Of a DNA stretch of 64,000 bases, positions 18,674 through 28,712 are shown piece after piece. A program made the position numbers and the translations under genes. How positions within the stretch are numbered: position 1 is the stretch's first letter; the number at the start of each line of letters is the position of its first letter. The notes under the pieces are model-generated. The model did no database searches. It was not told the DNA's origin and saw only the letters and a list, made by a program, of their open reading frames with translations. This stretch comes from an uncultured Prevotellaceae bacterium. Its GTDB lineage: Bacteria; Bacteroidota; Bacteroidia; Bacteroidales; Bacteroidaceae. Location: positions 62,001 to 126,000 of the forward strand of contig ONCK01000007.1 in NCBI GenBank assembly GCA_900316315.1, read 5' to 3'.

Positions 18674-19843
18674 ATGGATAGCAAAGACAGATACATGATG
18701 CGTGGCGTCAGCGCCATGAAGGAGGACGTCCACAACGCCATCCGCAATATCGACAAGGGTATTTATCCGCAGGCCTTCTGCAAGATTCTGCCCGACATCT
18801 TGGGCGGCGATCCCCAGTACTGCAATATCATGCACGCCGACGGCGCAGGCTCCAAGAGCAGCCTCGCCTACGTCTACTGGAAGGAGACCGGCGACCTCAG
18901 CGTCTGGAAGGGCATCGCACAAGACGCGCTCATCATGAATACAGATGACCTCCTCTGCGTGGGAGCCGTGGACAATATCCTCGTCAGCTCCACCATCGGA
19001 CGCAACAAGATGCTGATCCCTGGCGACGTGATCTCGGCAATCATCAACGGCACCGACGAGCTGCTCGCCCAGATGCGCGACATGGGCATCGGTATCTACG
19101 CTACAGGCGGCGAGACAGCTGACCTGGGCGATCTCGTACGCACCATCGTCGTCGACAGCACGGTGACCTGCCGCATGAGACGCGCAGATGTCATCGACAA
19201 TGCCCATATCCGGCCGGGCGATGTCATCGTCGGGCTCTCCTCGACGGGACAGGCGACCTACGAGACCGAGTACAATGGCGGCATGGGCAGCAACGGACTC
19301 ACCAGCGCCCGACATGACGTCTTCGCCAAGTATCTCGCCAAGAAATATCCCGAGAGTTTTGACAAGGCTGTGCCCGAGGAACTCGTCTACAGCGGTAAGC
19401 TCCATCTCACAGACGCCGTAGAGGGCAGTCCTCTCACCGCCGGCAAGCTCGTACTTAGCCCCACCCGCACCTACGCTCCCGTCGTGCGCAAGCTGCTCGA
19501 GACCATGCACCGCAGCATCCACGGCATGGTACACTGTACCGGGGGTGCGCAGACCAAGGTGCTCCACTTCGTGGGTGACAACTGCCGCGTCATCAAGGAC
19601 AATATGTTTCCCGTTCCGCCGCTCTTCCGCACTATTCAGGAGCAGAGCGGCACCGACTGGCAGGAGATGTACAAGGTCTTCAACATGGGTCACCGCTTTG
19701 AGATCTATGTCAAGCCCGAGGATGCACAGAGAGTCATCGACATCAGCCAGAGCTTCAATATCGATGCCCGCGTCGTGGGCCACATCGAGGAAGGTCCCCG
19801 CAGCCTGACCATCAAGAGCGAGTTTGGCGAGTTCAACTACTGA
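18674..19843 (+). CDS. purM: Phosphoribosylformylglycinamidine cyclo-ligase (AIR synthase)
   Basis: A 389-residue enzyme that closes FGAM to AIR using ATP in purine synthesis. The PurM-type ATP-binding features are HADGAGSKSSLAYVYW, MNTDDLLCVGAVDNILV and GGETADLGDLVRTIVVD; the C-terminal AIRS domain has GMVHCTGGAQTKVLHF and FNMGHRFEIYV. It is longer than the E. coli protein (about 345), as Bacteroidetes PurM usually is. It is the last gene of the menG-aroE-TPM-lemA run. No purine genes are adjacent. Confidence 0.9.
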   Translation: MDSKDRYMMRGVSAMKEDVHNAIRNIDKGIYPQAFCKILPDILGGDPQYCNIMHADGAGSKSSLAYVYWKETGDLSVWKGIAQDALIMNTDDLLCVGAVDNILVSSTIGRNKMLIPGDVISAIINGTDELLAQMRDMGIGIYATGGETADLGDLVRTIVVDSTVTCRMRRADVIDNAHIRPGDVIVGLSSTGQATYETEYNGGMGSNGLTSARHDVFAKYLAKKYPESFDKAVPEELVYSGKLHLTDAVEGSPLTAGKLVLSPTRTYAPVVRKLLETMHRSIHGMVHCTGGAQTKVLHFVGDNCRVIKDNMFPVPPLFRTIQEQSGTDWQEMYKVFNMGHRFEIYVKPEDAQRVIDISQSFNIDARVVGHIEEGPRSLTIKSEFGEFNY

Positions 19844-20360
19844 TCTCCCCTCGTCCGACAGAGTCTCACCGGTTTTCCCAAGCCGGCGGCGCCGTCCCGG
19901 TTTGCGACACGTCGGCTGACAGACGCCGCGAGAGGCGTAGCAGGGCCTATTTCTCCCAAGCCACACGGCATACCGCTCCGCCTAGACGCCATGCTCTCGG
20001 ACTGACAGTACATCTGTATCGGTCCGACAGCCTGATATGACCCTGCAGCGTCCTATCGGCAAAGAGCGATTGCAAAGCTGCACTGCGCCGCCCGCATGGC
20101 GCCCTGATACCGTCGCAGGCGGTCGCGCCTATCTCCGTGAGACGAAGACACGCGTACCATTATTTATATAATGTACACGCGCGTAAAGTTATGCCAGTTC
20201 CCTCCCGCGTGGCTCCGCAGGCCGACGAGGCAAATCCACGGTCGCACATGCCGGATGACGGAAGGGCAAGTGGGCAGACGACGATGCACCCTGCGCCTGC
20301 CAAAATATCTGATATGATGTCCTTTATCGGGCTGTCAAAAGGAAAAACTTGGCCTTTTGC
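19844..20360. other. Noncoding spacer between purM and the argS promoter
   Basis: No supported gene. An open frame in phase with argS extends back through this region, but it crosses the argS promoter and resembles nothing. Weak hairpins exist (for example ACGCC/GGCGT around 19925-19940), without a T-tract. Confidence 0.5.
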
Positions 20361-20391
20361 TTTGTCCGGCGGCGGAAGAAAGCTAACTTTG
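20361..20391 (+). promoter_or_regulatory. Bacteroidetes-type promoter for argS
   Basis: TTTG at 20361-20364, a 19-base spacer and TAACTTTG at 20384-20391. The argS ATG is at 20437. This supports the internal Met as start rather than the far longer upstream frame. Confidence 0.8.
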
Positions 20392-20436
20392 CACACTCAA
20401 AGTAATATGCCCCAAAAGCAATTTATACCATCTACA

Positions 20437-22269
20437 ATGAAAATTGAAGAAACACTCAGCTTGGCGGTTGTCAAGGCCGTCAAGGCGCTTTATGGTGTCG
20501 ATATAGAGCCCGCACAGGCTCAGCTGCAAAAGACCCGCAAGGAGTTTGAGGGTCAGCTAACGCTGGTCGTATTCCCCTTTGTACGCCTCTCCCATAAGCG
20601 GCCCGAGGAGACTGCTGCCGAGATCGGAGACTGGCTGCAGCGGGAGGAGAGCAGTGTCGAGAAATACAATGTCGTCAAGGGTTTCCTCAACCTTACGCTC
20701 GCCCAGGACAACTGGATAAACGTACTCGAAGGCATACGCCACAATCCGCACTTCGGCATCCGAACGGCAGCGCCTGACGCGCCGCTCGTCATGATTGAGT
20801 ATTCGTCGCCCAATACCAATAAGCCCCTTCACCTGGGCCATGTGCGCAACAACCTGCTGGGATGGTCGCTCGCTCAGATCCTGGCTGCCGCCGGCAACAA
20901 GGTCGTCAAGACCAACATCGTCAATGACCGCGGCATCCACATCTGCAAGTCTATGCTCGCCTGGCTGAAGTGGGGCAACGGGGAGACACCCGAATCCTCC
21001 GGCAAGAAGGGCGACCATCTCATAGGTGACTACTACGTGGCATTTGACAAGCACTACCGCGAGCAAGTAAGCGAGCTCATCCCTACCTACACCGCGCAGG
21101 GACTCGACGCCGACCAGGCTAAAGCCAAGGCTGAGCAGGAAGCGCCGCTCATCAAGGAAGCCCATCAGATGCTGGTCAAATGGGAGCAGGGCGACCCCGA
21201 GGTACGTGCCCTCTGGAAGCGCATGAATAGCTGGGTATACGCCGGATTTGACGAGACATACCGCGCCCTGGGCGTATCATTTGACAAGATCTACTACGAG
21301 AGCGACACCTACCTCGTCGGCAAGGCCGAGGTGGAGCGAGGACTCCGCGAGGGGATCTTTACCCGTCACGAAGACGGATCGGTATGGGCCGACCTGCGTC
21401 CTGAGGGACTGGATGAAAAACTGCTACTCCGCGCTGACGGCACAAGCGTATACATGACTCAAGACATCGGGACGGCGAAGCTTCGCTTCCAGGACTATCC
21501 TATCGACCGCATGATCTATGTTGTGGGCAACGAGCAGGACTACCACTTCAAAGTACTCGCCATCCTGCTCGACAAGCTCGGCTTCAAGTGGGGCAAGACC
21601 CTGCGCCACTTCTCCTACGGTATGGTCGAGTTACCCAACGGCAAGATGAAGAGCCGCGAAGGCACCGTGGTCGACGCCGACGACCTGATAGCGGAGATGA
21701 TCAGCACGGCCCGCAAGACCAGCGAAGCACTTACTGAAGGCAAGAAGGACAAACTTGAAGGCCTCTCCGACGCCGATCGCCAGGAGATAGCCCGCATCGT
21801 GGGCTTAGGCGCTCTGAAGTACTTTCTGCTCAAGGTCGATGCGCGCAAAAATATGATGTTTAATCCCGCCGAGAGCATTGACTTCAATGGCAACACGGGG
21901 CCGTTTATCCAGTACACTTACGCCCGTATACGCTCCATAGAGCGCAAGGCCGCAGCACAGGGACTTACCCTACCCGAACAGCTCGCCGCCGACACGCCCA
22001 TCAACGAGAAGGAACAGTCGCTCATCCAGCATCTGGCCGACTATGAGTCGGTCGTACAGCAGGCAGCAGCCGACCTCGCTCCCTCCACCATCGCCAACTA
22101 TTGCTACGACCTGGTCAAGGAGTTCAACCAATTCTATCATGACTACTCCATCCTCGGAGAGAGTGACGAGCTGGTCAAGCAGCTTCGCATCGTGCTCTCA
22201 AGTCAGGTCGCCAAGGTCATCAAGAGCGGCATGCAGCTGCTGGGTATCGAAGTGCCGGAGCGCATGTAA
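20437..22269 (+). CDS. argS: Arginyl-tRNA synthetase
   Basis: A 610-residue class I aminoacyl-tRNA synthetase that charges tRNA-Arg. The N-terminal additional domain (about 1-110) is followed by the HIGH-type motif in KPLHLGHVRNN (near residue 131) and the conserved VNDRGIHICKSM. The late GKMKSREGTVV (near 402) is the KMSKS-equivalent loop, unusual in place and sequence for class I but normal for ArgRS of this type. The C-terminal helical anticodon domain ends in LLGIEVPERM, a standard ArgRS ending. The start Met (MKIEETLSL) is chosen from the promoter position. RNase H follows after 15 bases. Confidence 0.95.
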   Translation: MKIEETLSLAVVKAVKALYGVDIEPAQAQLQKTRKEFEGQLTLVVFPFVRLSHKRPEETAAEIGDWLQREESSVEKYNVVKGFLNLTLAQDNWINVLEGIRHNPHFGIRTAAPDAPLVMIEYSSPNTNKPLHLGHVRNNLLGWSLAQILAAAGNKVVKTNIVNDRGIHICKSMLAWLKWGNGETPESSGKKGDHLIGDYYVAFDKHYREQVSELIPTYTAQGLDADQAKAKAEQEAPLIKEAHQMLVKWEQGDPEVRALWKRMNSWVYAGFDETYRALGVSFDKIYYESDTYLVGKAEVERGLREGIFTRHEDGSVWADLRPEGLDEKLLLRADGTSVYMTQDIGTAKLRFQDYPIDRMIYVVGNEQDYHFKVLAILLDKLGFKWGKTLRHFSYGMVELPNGKMKSREGTVVDADDLIAEMISTARKTSEALTEGKKDKLEGLSDADRQEIARIVGLGALKYFLLKVDARKNMMFNPAESIDFNGNTGPFIQYTYARIRSIERKAAAQGLTLPEQLAADTPINEKEQSLIQHLADYESVVQQAAADLAPSTIANYCYDLVKEFNQFYHDYSILGESDELVKQLRIVLSSQVAKVIKSGMQLLGIEVPERM

Positions 22270-22284
22270 TATATCCCCGGGCGG

Positions 22285-22938
22285 ATGAAGGTGAAGCAGA
22301 AGTACTACGTAGTATGGCAAGGCAAGCAGCCGGGCGTCTATAGTGCCTGGAAAGACTGCGAAGCCCAGATCAGAGGGGTTGCAGGTGCCATGTTTAAGTC
22401 TTACGCCTCTGAAGCCGAAGCCCGCCAAGCCTATGCCGCAGGCCCGCCCGATGACTACTATCGTCCGAAAGCGGGCAAAGCATCCCGGCAAGCCTCGGCA
22501 GGCAGCGCACAAGACGCAGCCCAGCGCCCCGAAATCAAGGATGCCGTCGCCGTAGACGCAGCATGCAGCAAAAATCCCGGTCCCATGGAGTACCAGTGCG
22601 TAGACATACCGTCGGGCGCGAGGATCTTCCACTTCGGACCCATACAGGGGACCAACAATATCGGAGAGTTTCTCGCCATCGTCCATGCGCTCTCCCTCCT
22701 GCAGCGACAGGGCAACGACCACACCGCTATCTACAGCGACAGCCGCAACGCCCTGCTGTGGGTCAAAGCCCGCAAGTGCCGCACAAGGCTCACCGAGACG
22801 CCACAGACCCGCCCCGTACTGGACCTGGTAAGGCGCGCCGAGGCCTGGCTCGCCACCCACACGTATCCCAACCAGGTACTCAAATGGCCAACAGAGAAGT
22901 GGGGCGAAATCCCCGCCGACTTCGGCCGCAAGAGATAG
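22285..22938 (+). CDS. Ribonuclease H with N-terminal viroplasmin (caulimovirus VI) domain
   Basis: A 217-residue protein that should cut the RNA strand of RNA-DNA hybrids. The N-terminal domain (KYYVVWQGKQPGVYSAWKDC, then a KSYASEAEARQAY helix) is the hybrid-binding module found in eukaryotic RNase H1 and many Bacteroidetes enzymes. After a Lys/Ala/Ser-rich linker, the catalytic domain shows AVDAACSKNPGPMEY (Asp), TNNIGEFLAIVHAL (Glu), IYSDSRNALLWV (Asp) and a final Asp near PADFGRKR, the four acidic residues in order. It lies between argS and the ABC exporter, probably one transcript. Confidence 0.88.
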   Translation: MKVKQKYYVVWQGKQPGVYSAWKDCEAQIRGVAGAMFKSYASEAEARQAYAAGPPDDYYRPKAGKASRQASAGSAQDAAQRPEIKDAVAVDAACSKNPGPMEYQCVDIPSGARIFHFGPIQGTNNIGEFLAIVHALSLLQRQGNDHTAIYSDSRNALLWVKARKCRTRLTETPQTRPVLDLVRRAEAWLATHTYPNQVLKWPTEKWGEIPADFGRKR

Positions 22939-23004
22939 CCCTGATGCCCTATACATACGACCTGCACCGCCCGAGGTCGCCTCACAATACAACAGCAACC
23001 GAAT

Positions 23005-24840
23005 ATGAAAGAATTCTTCCGCGTCTTGCGGCTATACGCATGGCCTTACAAGGGCTACCTCGTGGGCTCGCTCCTCTTTAATCTGCTCTCCGCGGTGCTC
23101 AACATCTTCTCGTTCATGTCGCTCATGCCTATGCTCAATCTCCTCTTTGGCATAGACACCACGACATACCAGTTTATGGCATGGGACTCCCATCATGACT
23201 TTAAGAAGATACTGGTCAACAATCTCTACTACTACCAGCAGCAGCTCGCCGTCGCCTACGGGCCATCACTGACTCTGCTCTTCATCGGCCTGTTTCTCAT
23301 CGCGGCCACACTACTCAAGACCAGCAGCTATTTTGCCTCGGCCGGCATCATGGTACCTCTGCGCACGGGCGTCATACGCGACATCCGCAACAGTATATAC
23401 CGCAAGATTACGACATTGCCTCTCTCCTTCTTCTCCGACGAACGCAAGGGCGACATCATCGCCCGCATGAGCGGTGACGTACAAGAGATAGAGAATAGTA
23501 TCACCGGCTCTCTGGAAATGCTCGTCAAGAACCCTATACTTATCATCTGCTACCTGGGAGTGCTCTTCTACACGAGTTGGCAGCTCACCATCTTCACCCT
23601 GCTCGTCATGCCTCTGATGGTGTGGGCACTCAGCAGCGTCGTGCGCAAACTCAAGCAGCGCAGCTTACAAGCGCAAAGCAAGTGGAGCGAGATCATGTCG
23701 CAGCTCGAGGAGACACTCGGCGGCATGCGCATCATCAAGGCCTTTACGGCTGAGGACAAGATGAAAGCTAGATTTGAGGCTTCTACCAACGAGAACCGCC
23801 GCCTTCTCATCAAGGTCAATCTGCGTCAGGCCCTCGCCCATCCGGTAAGCGAGTTTCTCGGTACAATACTCATCGTACTCGTACTCTGGTACGGAGGTAC
23901 GCTCATCTTCTCCCACAAGAGCACCATCGACGCGCCGACATTTATCTTCTACATGGTCATCCTGTACAGCCTTATCCAGCCGCTGAAGGATTTCTCCAAG
24001 GCTGCGTACAATATCCCCAAGGGCATGGCCTCAGTAGAGCGCGTCAACAAGATACTCAAAGCCGAAAATCCCATCAAGGACCCCGTCCATCCGCTCCCCA
24101 TTCACCCCCTGAGAGACAAGATCGAGTTCCGGCACATCACTTTCCGCTATTCTGAAGACGGCAAAAACGTGCTTAAGGACATCAATCTCACAGTGCCGCG
24201 CGGCAAGACCATAGCTATCGTAGGACAGTCTGGCTCCGGCAAGTCCACGCTCGTCGACCTGCTGCCGCGATACCACGATGTACAGCAGGGAGAAATCCTC
24301 TTTGATGGCACCAATATCAAGAACTTCCGCATCAGCGACCTGCGCAGTCTCATCGGCAACGTCAATCAGGACGCCATCCTCTTTAATGATACTTTCTTCA
24401 ACAACATTGCCTTTGGCGTCAAGGAGGCTACGATGGAGCAGGTCCAGCAAGCTGCGCGCATAGCCAACGCCCATGACTTCATCATGGCTAGCGAGCAAGG
24501 ATATGATACGATGGTGGGAGACCGCGGGTGCCGTCTGTCAGGCGGTCAGAGGCAGCGCATCAGCATCGCACGCGCTATACTCAAAAATCCGGAGATTCTA
24601 ATTCTTGACGAAGCCACCTCAGCTCTTGACACGGAGAGCGAGCGCCTCGTGCAGGACGCACTGGAGAAGCTCATGAAGGCACGCACGACCATCGCCATCG
24701 CTCACCGCCTCTCCACCATCAAAAATGCGGACGAGATAGTCGTACTCCACGAGGGACACATCGTCGAGCGCGGCACCCACGAGCAGCTCCTCGCCATACA
24801 GGGCTACTACCGCAAGCTCAACGACATGCAGCAGCTCTGA
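23005..24840 (+). CDS. MsbA-like ABC exporter (fused permease-ATPase)
   Basis: A 611-residue homodimeric ABC exporter half. The N-terminal six-helix transmembrane domain (about 15-330) has the coupling segment SFFSDERKGDIIARMSGDVQ. The ATPase domain has Walker A GQSGSGKST (about 408-416), a Q-loop in NVNQDAILFNDTF, signature LSGGQRQRISIARA (about 512), Walker B ILILDEATSALD and the switch His in IAIAHRLST. Relatives flip lipid A-core or export lipids and drugs; Bacteroidales often carry this gene as the msbA candidate. It is preceded by RNase H (66 bases) and followed by a hairpin. Confidence 0.9.
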   Translation: MKEFFRVLRLYAWPYKGYLVGSLLFNLLSAVLNIFSFMSLMPMLNLLFGIDTTTYQFMAWDSHHDFKKILVNNLYYYQQQLAVAYGPSLTLLFIGLFLIAATLLKTSSYFASAGIMVPLRTGVIRDIRNSIYRKITTLPLSFFSDERKGDIIARMSGDVQEIENSITGSLEMLVKNPILIICYLGVLFYTSWQLTIFTLLVMPLMVWALSSVVRKLKQRSLQAQSKWSEIMSQLEETLGGMRIIKAFTAEDKMKARFEASTNENRRLLIKVNLRQALAHPVSEFLGTILIVLVLWYGGTLIFSHKSTIDAPTFIFYMVILYSLIQPLKDFSKAAYNIPKGMASVERVNKILKAENPIKDPVHPLPIHPLRDKIEFRHITFRYSEDGKNVLKDINLTVPRGKTIAIVGQSGSGKSTLVDLLPRYHDVQQGEILFDGTNIKNFRISDLRSLIGNVNQDAILFNDTFFNNIAFGVKEATMEQVQQAARIANAHDFIMASEQGYDTMVGDRGCRLSGGQRQRISIARAILKNPEILILDEATSALDTESERLVQDALEKLMKARTTIAIAHRLSTIKNADEIVVLHEGHIVERGTHEQLLAIQGYYRKLNDMQQL

Positions 24841-24861
24841 CACCTGCCGCTTCTCTGTCTA

Positions 24862-24897
24862 CAAGGCCTGACCTGGTCCCCTCCAAGTCAGACCTTG
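24862..24897 (+). terminator. Hairpin after the ABC exporter gene, weak T-tract
   Basis: Arms CAAGGCCTGAC (24862-24872) and GTCAGACCTTG (24887-24897) pair at 10 of 11 positions around a 14-base loop, 21 bases after the stop. The following bases are only mildly T-rich. The arm differs by one base from the AAGGTCGGAC word in other hairpins here. Confidence 0.5.
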
Positions 24898-25319
24898 CCG
24901 TAATATTTGTCCAATCCTGTGATGGCGACAAAGCCTATTCAAACGTGTGGGTCAGACGCCCACCCACTCTTCTGCGGATACAGACGCTACAAGTTCCGAC
25001 CTCATGCGACAAAGCGGGCGCCATCACCGGCTTTATCCCCTATACACGGCCGCGAATCCCTCACTTCATCGAATAGAGACCTTGCTATACCTTGATATAT
25101 ACGCACCTGTTACGAGAGCATCCCTATGCGGCGAGGACTCATCAGCTCCAGCGGCACCGGCCACCGACCCAGCCTGGCGAGGAGAGCGTCCGAACAAGCC
25201 GGAGAATGTACCTGGAGTCTGCAGACACGCTGTCGTATCTTTTGCATCCGCAGGACGCAATATCGGTCGGCAAACTATGGATGCCCTACGCACACAAGCG
25301 CAAAATCTAGTCCTTCGGC
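24898..25319. other. Noncoding spacer before the DUF2723 promoter
   Basis: Several short open frames overlap on both strands, but none has family features or a start signal. No RNA gene or repeat copy was recognised. Confidence 0.5.
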
Positions 25320-25350
25320 TTTGATGCTGACCCAAAGTATCGTATCTTTG
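25320..25350 (+). promoter_or_regulatory. Bacteroidetes-type promoter for the DUF2723 gene
   Basis: TTTG at 25320-25323, a 19-base spacer and TATCTTTG at 25343-25350, then the ATG at 25387. Confidence 0.75.
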
Positions 25351-25386
25351 CATCGCAATTGAAAAAGTAACTTACTCATTGTACGT

Positions 25387-28300
25387 ATGAAACGATACCA
25401 TCTTGTCAACAACATCTTCGGTTGGATCATGTTTGCAATAGCTGCATTTGTCTATTGCTCCACGATAGAACCGACAGCAAGCTTCTGGGACTGCCCAGAG
25501 TTTATCACTACAGCTTACAAGTTTGAGATAGGCCACCCGCCTGGCGCACCTTTCTTCATGTTACTCGGCAATCTGTTTACACAGTTTGTGAGCGACCCGA
25601 GCCAGGTAGCCAAGATGGTCAATACGATGTCTGCTCTGCTCAGCGCAGCCTGCATCCTCTTCCTCTTCTGGACCATCACTCATCTGACCCGGCGCCTGAT
25701 CTGTCACGATGGCATCGTAGAAAAGACGTCACAGCTCGTCGTCATCATCGGCGCAGGTGTCGTCGGCTCGCTCGCATATACCTTCAGCGACACTTTCTGG
25801 TTCAGTGCTGTCGAGGGAGAAGTCTATGCTTTCTCCTCCATGTTCACGGCTCTTGTCTTCTGGCTCATACTTAAGTGGGAAGACCACGCCGACGAGGCAC
25901 ACAGCGACCGCTGGCTGGTCCTGATAGCTTACCTTATGGGACTGTCTATCGGCGTCCATCTGCTCAACTTGCTCTGTATTCCGGCCATCGTGCTCATATA
26001 CTACTACAAGAAGAGCAAGCAGAGCAACCTCAAGGGCTCACTGCTGGCGCTGCTGGTATCGTTTGTCTTCATCTTCGTCATCCTCTACGGCGTCGTGCCC
26101 GGACTTGTCAAGGTCGGAGGCTGGTTTGAGCTTCTCTTTGTCAACACCTTCGGCATGCCCTACAATACCGGCGCGCTGCTCTATATGGTACTGCTCGTCG
26201 CCTGTGTCCTCTGGAGCATCTGGGAGAGCTACACGGCCAAGCATCCCGCCCGCATGCGCCTCTCGTATATCGTAGCGGTAGCCATGCTCGGCATCCCGTT
26301 CTACGGCTACGGCGTCGCCTGCGTACTGGGCGGCATCATCATCCTCGCCGTGCTGTGGTACTTCCTCTTCAAGCAGAAGAAAGTGGCAGACTACAAGTCT
26401 CTGCCGCGCATCCTCAATACCTCGATGCTCTGCTTCCTGATGTTGCTTATCGGATATAGCTCCTACGCACTCATCGTCATCCGCTCGACCGCCAATCCTC
26501 CCATGGACCAAGACTCCCCCGAGGACGTATTCTCCCTGGCCGAGTATCTCAACCGTGATCAGTACGGCTCGACACCTCTCTTCTACGGCCCTGCCTATAC
26601 TTCTCAAGTCAAGACAGAGCGCCAAGGCGACTATCTCGTGCCCAAGCGCAAGAAGGGAGCCCCCATCATCATTCGTACTTCCAAGAAGGACGGATATGAT
26701 AAGGACGGCTACACACAGATTGGCAACAAGGGCGACTATGTGTACGCGCAGAACATGATCTTCCCGCGCATCTGGGACTCCAATCATGCCCAGGACTACG
26801 AGCAATGGCTCGGAGGAGTGACCGGGCGCATGGTAGACTACGACCGCGGCGACGGACAAGTCACCCAGATCAAGATGCCTACCCAGTGGGATAACCTCAA
26901 GTTCTTCTTCTCCTACCAGCTCAACTTCATGTACTGGCGCTACTTCATGTGGAATTTCGCCGGTCGGCAAAATGATGTACAAGGCTTCGGCGAAGCTGAA
27001 CACGGCAACTGGATCACCGGTTTTAAGGCCTTTGATAACCTGCGCCTCGGCGACCAGAGCAAACTGCCTGACGAACTGAAAGCCAACAAGGGGCACAATG
27101 TATTCTACTGCCTGCCTCTGCTGCTTGGCCTCATCGGACTCTTCTGGCAAGCCTATCGCGGCAAGAAGGGCATACGTCAGTTCTGGGTTGTCTTCTTCCT
27201 CTTCTTCATGACCGGTATAGCCATTGTGCTCTACCTCAACCAGACTCCTACCCAGCCTAGAGAGCGTGACTACGCTTACGCGGGCTCCTTCTATGCCTTC
27301 ACCATCTGGATTGGCCTCGGCGTAGCCGCCATCTACGAGCTGCTCCACAAGGTCAAGGTCAACGAGGTCGCCAAGGCCACTATCGTATCTCTGGCCTGCC
27401 TCCTCATTCCTATACAAATGGGCAGCCAGACTTGGGACGACCACGACCGCAGCGGCCGCTACACTTGCCGCGACTTCGGCCAGAACTATCTCAACTCGCT
27501 CCAGGCCAAAGGCAACCCCATCATCTTCACCAACGGAGACAATGATACCTATCCTCTTTGGTACAATCAAGAGACAGAAGGCGTACGTACCGATACCAAG
27601 GTCTGCAACCTCTCCTACCTGCAGACGGACTGGTACATCGACCAGCTTAAGCGTCCGTCGTACGAGTCTCCCGCTGCTCCGATTACCTGGAACCGTCACG
27701 AGTATATCCAGGGTACCAACGACTATGTGCCCATACGTCCTGACCTCAAGGCCCAGATCGACGATGCCTATCGCGACGATCCCGACGCAGCCCGCAAGAT
27801 GCTCGGAGACAATCCCTACGAGCTCAAGAATATCCTCAAGTACTGGGTATGCAATCCCGATCCCAACATGAATGTCATCCCGACTGATAGTATCGTTGTC
27901 ACAGTCGACAAAGACGCTGTCCGCAAGTCGGGCATGCTCATCGCCAGCGATTCCATTCCCGATTACTTTGTCATCAGTCTAAAGGGCCGTAATGCGCTCT
28001 ACAAAAACCACCTGATGCTCCTCGAGATGCTGGCCCAAGCCAACTGGACGCGGCCTCTCTACTTTGCCGTCACCGTTGGGCGCGACAACTACCTCAGTCT
28101 GTCTGACAACTTCATACAGGAGGGTCTCGCCTACAGAATAACGCCCTTCAACTCCCAGCAGACGGGCAAGTATATCGATGTCAACAAGATGTACGACAAT
28201 ATAATGCACAAGTTCAAGTACGGCAATATTAGCCAGAGGGGACTCTATCTCGACCAGACCGTGAGCGGTATGTGTCTGACCCACCGCCGCATGTTTGCCA

Positions 28301-28710
28301 TCCTGGCCAGCGAGCTGCTGCGTCAGGGCGACAAGACCCGCGCCCTCAAGGTGCTCGAGTACGGCGACAAGATGATTCCAGGATATGCCATCCCCTATGG
28401 AAACAATATCGGCGGCACCTCCGACCTCGCCAACTGCTGGACAGCCTGCGGCCGTCCCGACAAAGCACGTACCATAGCGCTCGAACTGGCCAAGACAGCG
28501 GAGCAATATATCAACTGGTACATGACTTACTCTCCCAATGACATCCACCAGAATGGCAACGAGGTGGCCTCTTATCTCGGCTACCTCATACAGGCCGGCC
28601 AGGCACTGCAGAGAGCCAAGGCTCCTGAGGCCAACAAGTACCTCAACGATGCAGAGAAGTACTACACTACGCTCTCGCAGCGGGGAGTCAATATCAACCT
28701 AGGTCAATAG
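25387..28710 (+). CDS. DUF2723 membrane protein (TMEM260-like glycosyltransferase family)
   Basis: A 1107-residue polytopic inner-membrane protein. The first ~330 residues are a run of hydrophobic helices with the family signature EPTASFWDCPEFITTAYKFE near the N-terminus, where acidic residues on the first external loop resemble the catalytic loop of GT-C (PMT-like) transferases. More helices follow at about 570-680, and then a large soluble C-terminal region (TPR-like near the end: TRALKVLEYGDKMIPG, GRPDKARTIALELA). Eukaryotic TMEM260 is a protein O-mannosyltransferase related to this family; by analogy this may move a sugar from a lipid donor to an envelope acceptor. A deacetylase gene follows by 2 bases, suggesting joint work on envelope glycans. 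Confidence 0.82.
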   Translation: MKRYHLVNNIFGWIMFAIAAFVYCSTIEPTASFWDCPEFITTAYKFEIGHPPGAPFFMLLGNLFTQFVSDPSQVAKMVNTMSALLSAACILFLFWTITHLTRRLICHDGIVEKTSQLVVIIGAGVVGSLAYTFSDTFWFSAVEGEVYAFSSMFTALVFWLILKWEDHADEAHSDRWLVLIAYLMGLSIGVHLLNLLCIPAIVLIYYYKKSKQSNLKGSLLALLVSFVFIFVILYGVVPGLVKVGGWFELLFVNTFGMPYNTGALLYMVLLVACVLWSIWESYTAKHPARMRLSYIVAVAMLGIPFYGYGVACVLGGIIILAVLWYFLFKQKKVADYKSLPRILNTSMLCFLMLLIGYSSYALIVIRSTANPPMDQDSPEDVFSLAEYLNRDQYGSTPLFYGPAYTSQVKTERQGDYLVPKRKKGAPIIIRTSKKDGYDKDGYTQIGNKGDYVYAQNMIFPRIWDSNHAQDYEQWLGGVTGRMVDYDRGDGQVTQIKMPTQWDNLKFFFSYQLNFMYWRYFMWNFAGRQNDVQGFGEAEHGNWITGFKAFDNLRLGDQSKLPDELKANKGHNVFYCLPLLLGLIGLFWQAYRGKKGIRQFWVVFFLFFMTGIAIVLYLNQTPTQPRERDYAYAGSFYAFTIWIGLGVAAIYELLHKVKVNEVAKATIVSLACLLIPIQMGSQTWDDHDRSGRYTCRDFGQNYLNSLQAKGNPIIFTNGDNDTYPLWYNQETEGVRTDTKVCNLSYLQTDWYIDQLKRPSYESPAAPITWNRHEYIQGTNDYVPIRPDLKAQIDDAYRDDPDAARKMLGDNPYELKNILKYWVCNPDPNMNVIPTDSIVVTVDKDAVRKSGMLIASDSIPDYFVISLKGRNALYKNHLMLLEMLAQANWTRPLYFAVTVGRDNYLSLSDNFIQEGLAYRITPFNSQQTGKYIDVNKMYDNIMHKFKYGNISQRGLYLDQTVSGMCLTHRRMFAILASELLRQGDKTRALKVLEYGDKMIPGYAIPYGNNIGGTSDLANCWTACGRPDKARTIALELAKTAEQYINWYMTYSPNDIHQNGNEVASYLGYLIQAGQALQRAKAPEANKYLNDAEKYYTTLSQRGVNINLGQ

Positions 28711-28712
28711 TC

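Noticed and set aside
18656-19966. A 436-codon minus-strand open frame opposite purM
   Set aside because: purM is unmistakable on the plus strand; the reverse frame is a codon-bias shadow.
20137-20436. An N-terminal extension of argS
   Set aside because: The extension crosses a complete promoter (20361-20391) and is unlike any ArgRS N-terminus; the ATG at 20437 gives the standard start.
24947-25324. Open frames in the spacer before the DUF2723 gene as small genes
   Set aside because: Overlapping frames on both strands, no family match recognised, no start signal, and one runs into the promoter at 25320.
26038-27699. A 553-codon minus-strand open frame opposite the DUF2723 gene
   Set aside because: The plus-strand gene has clear membrane and family features; the antisense product has none.
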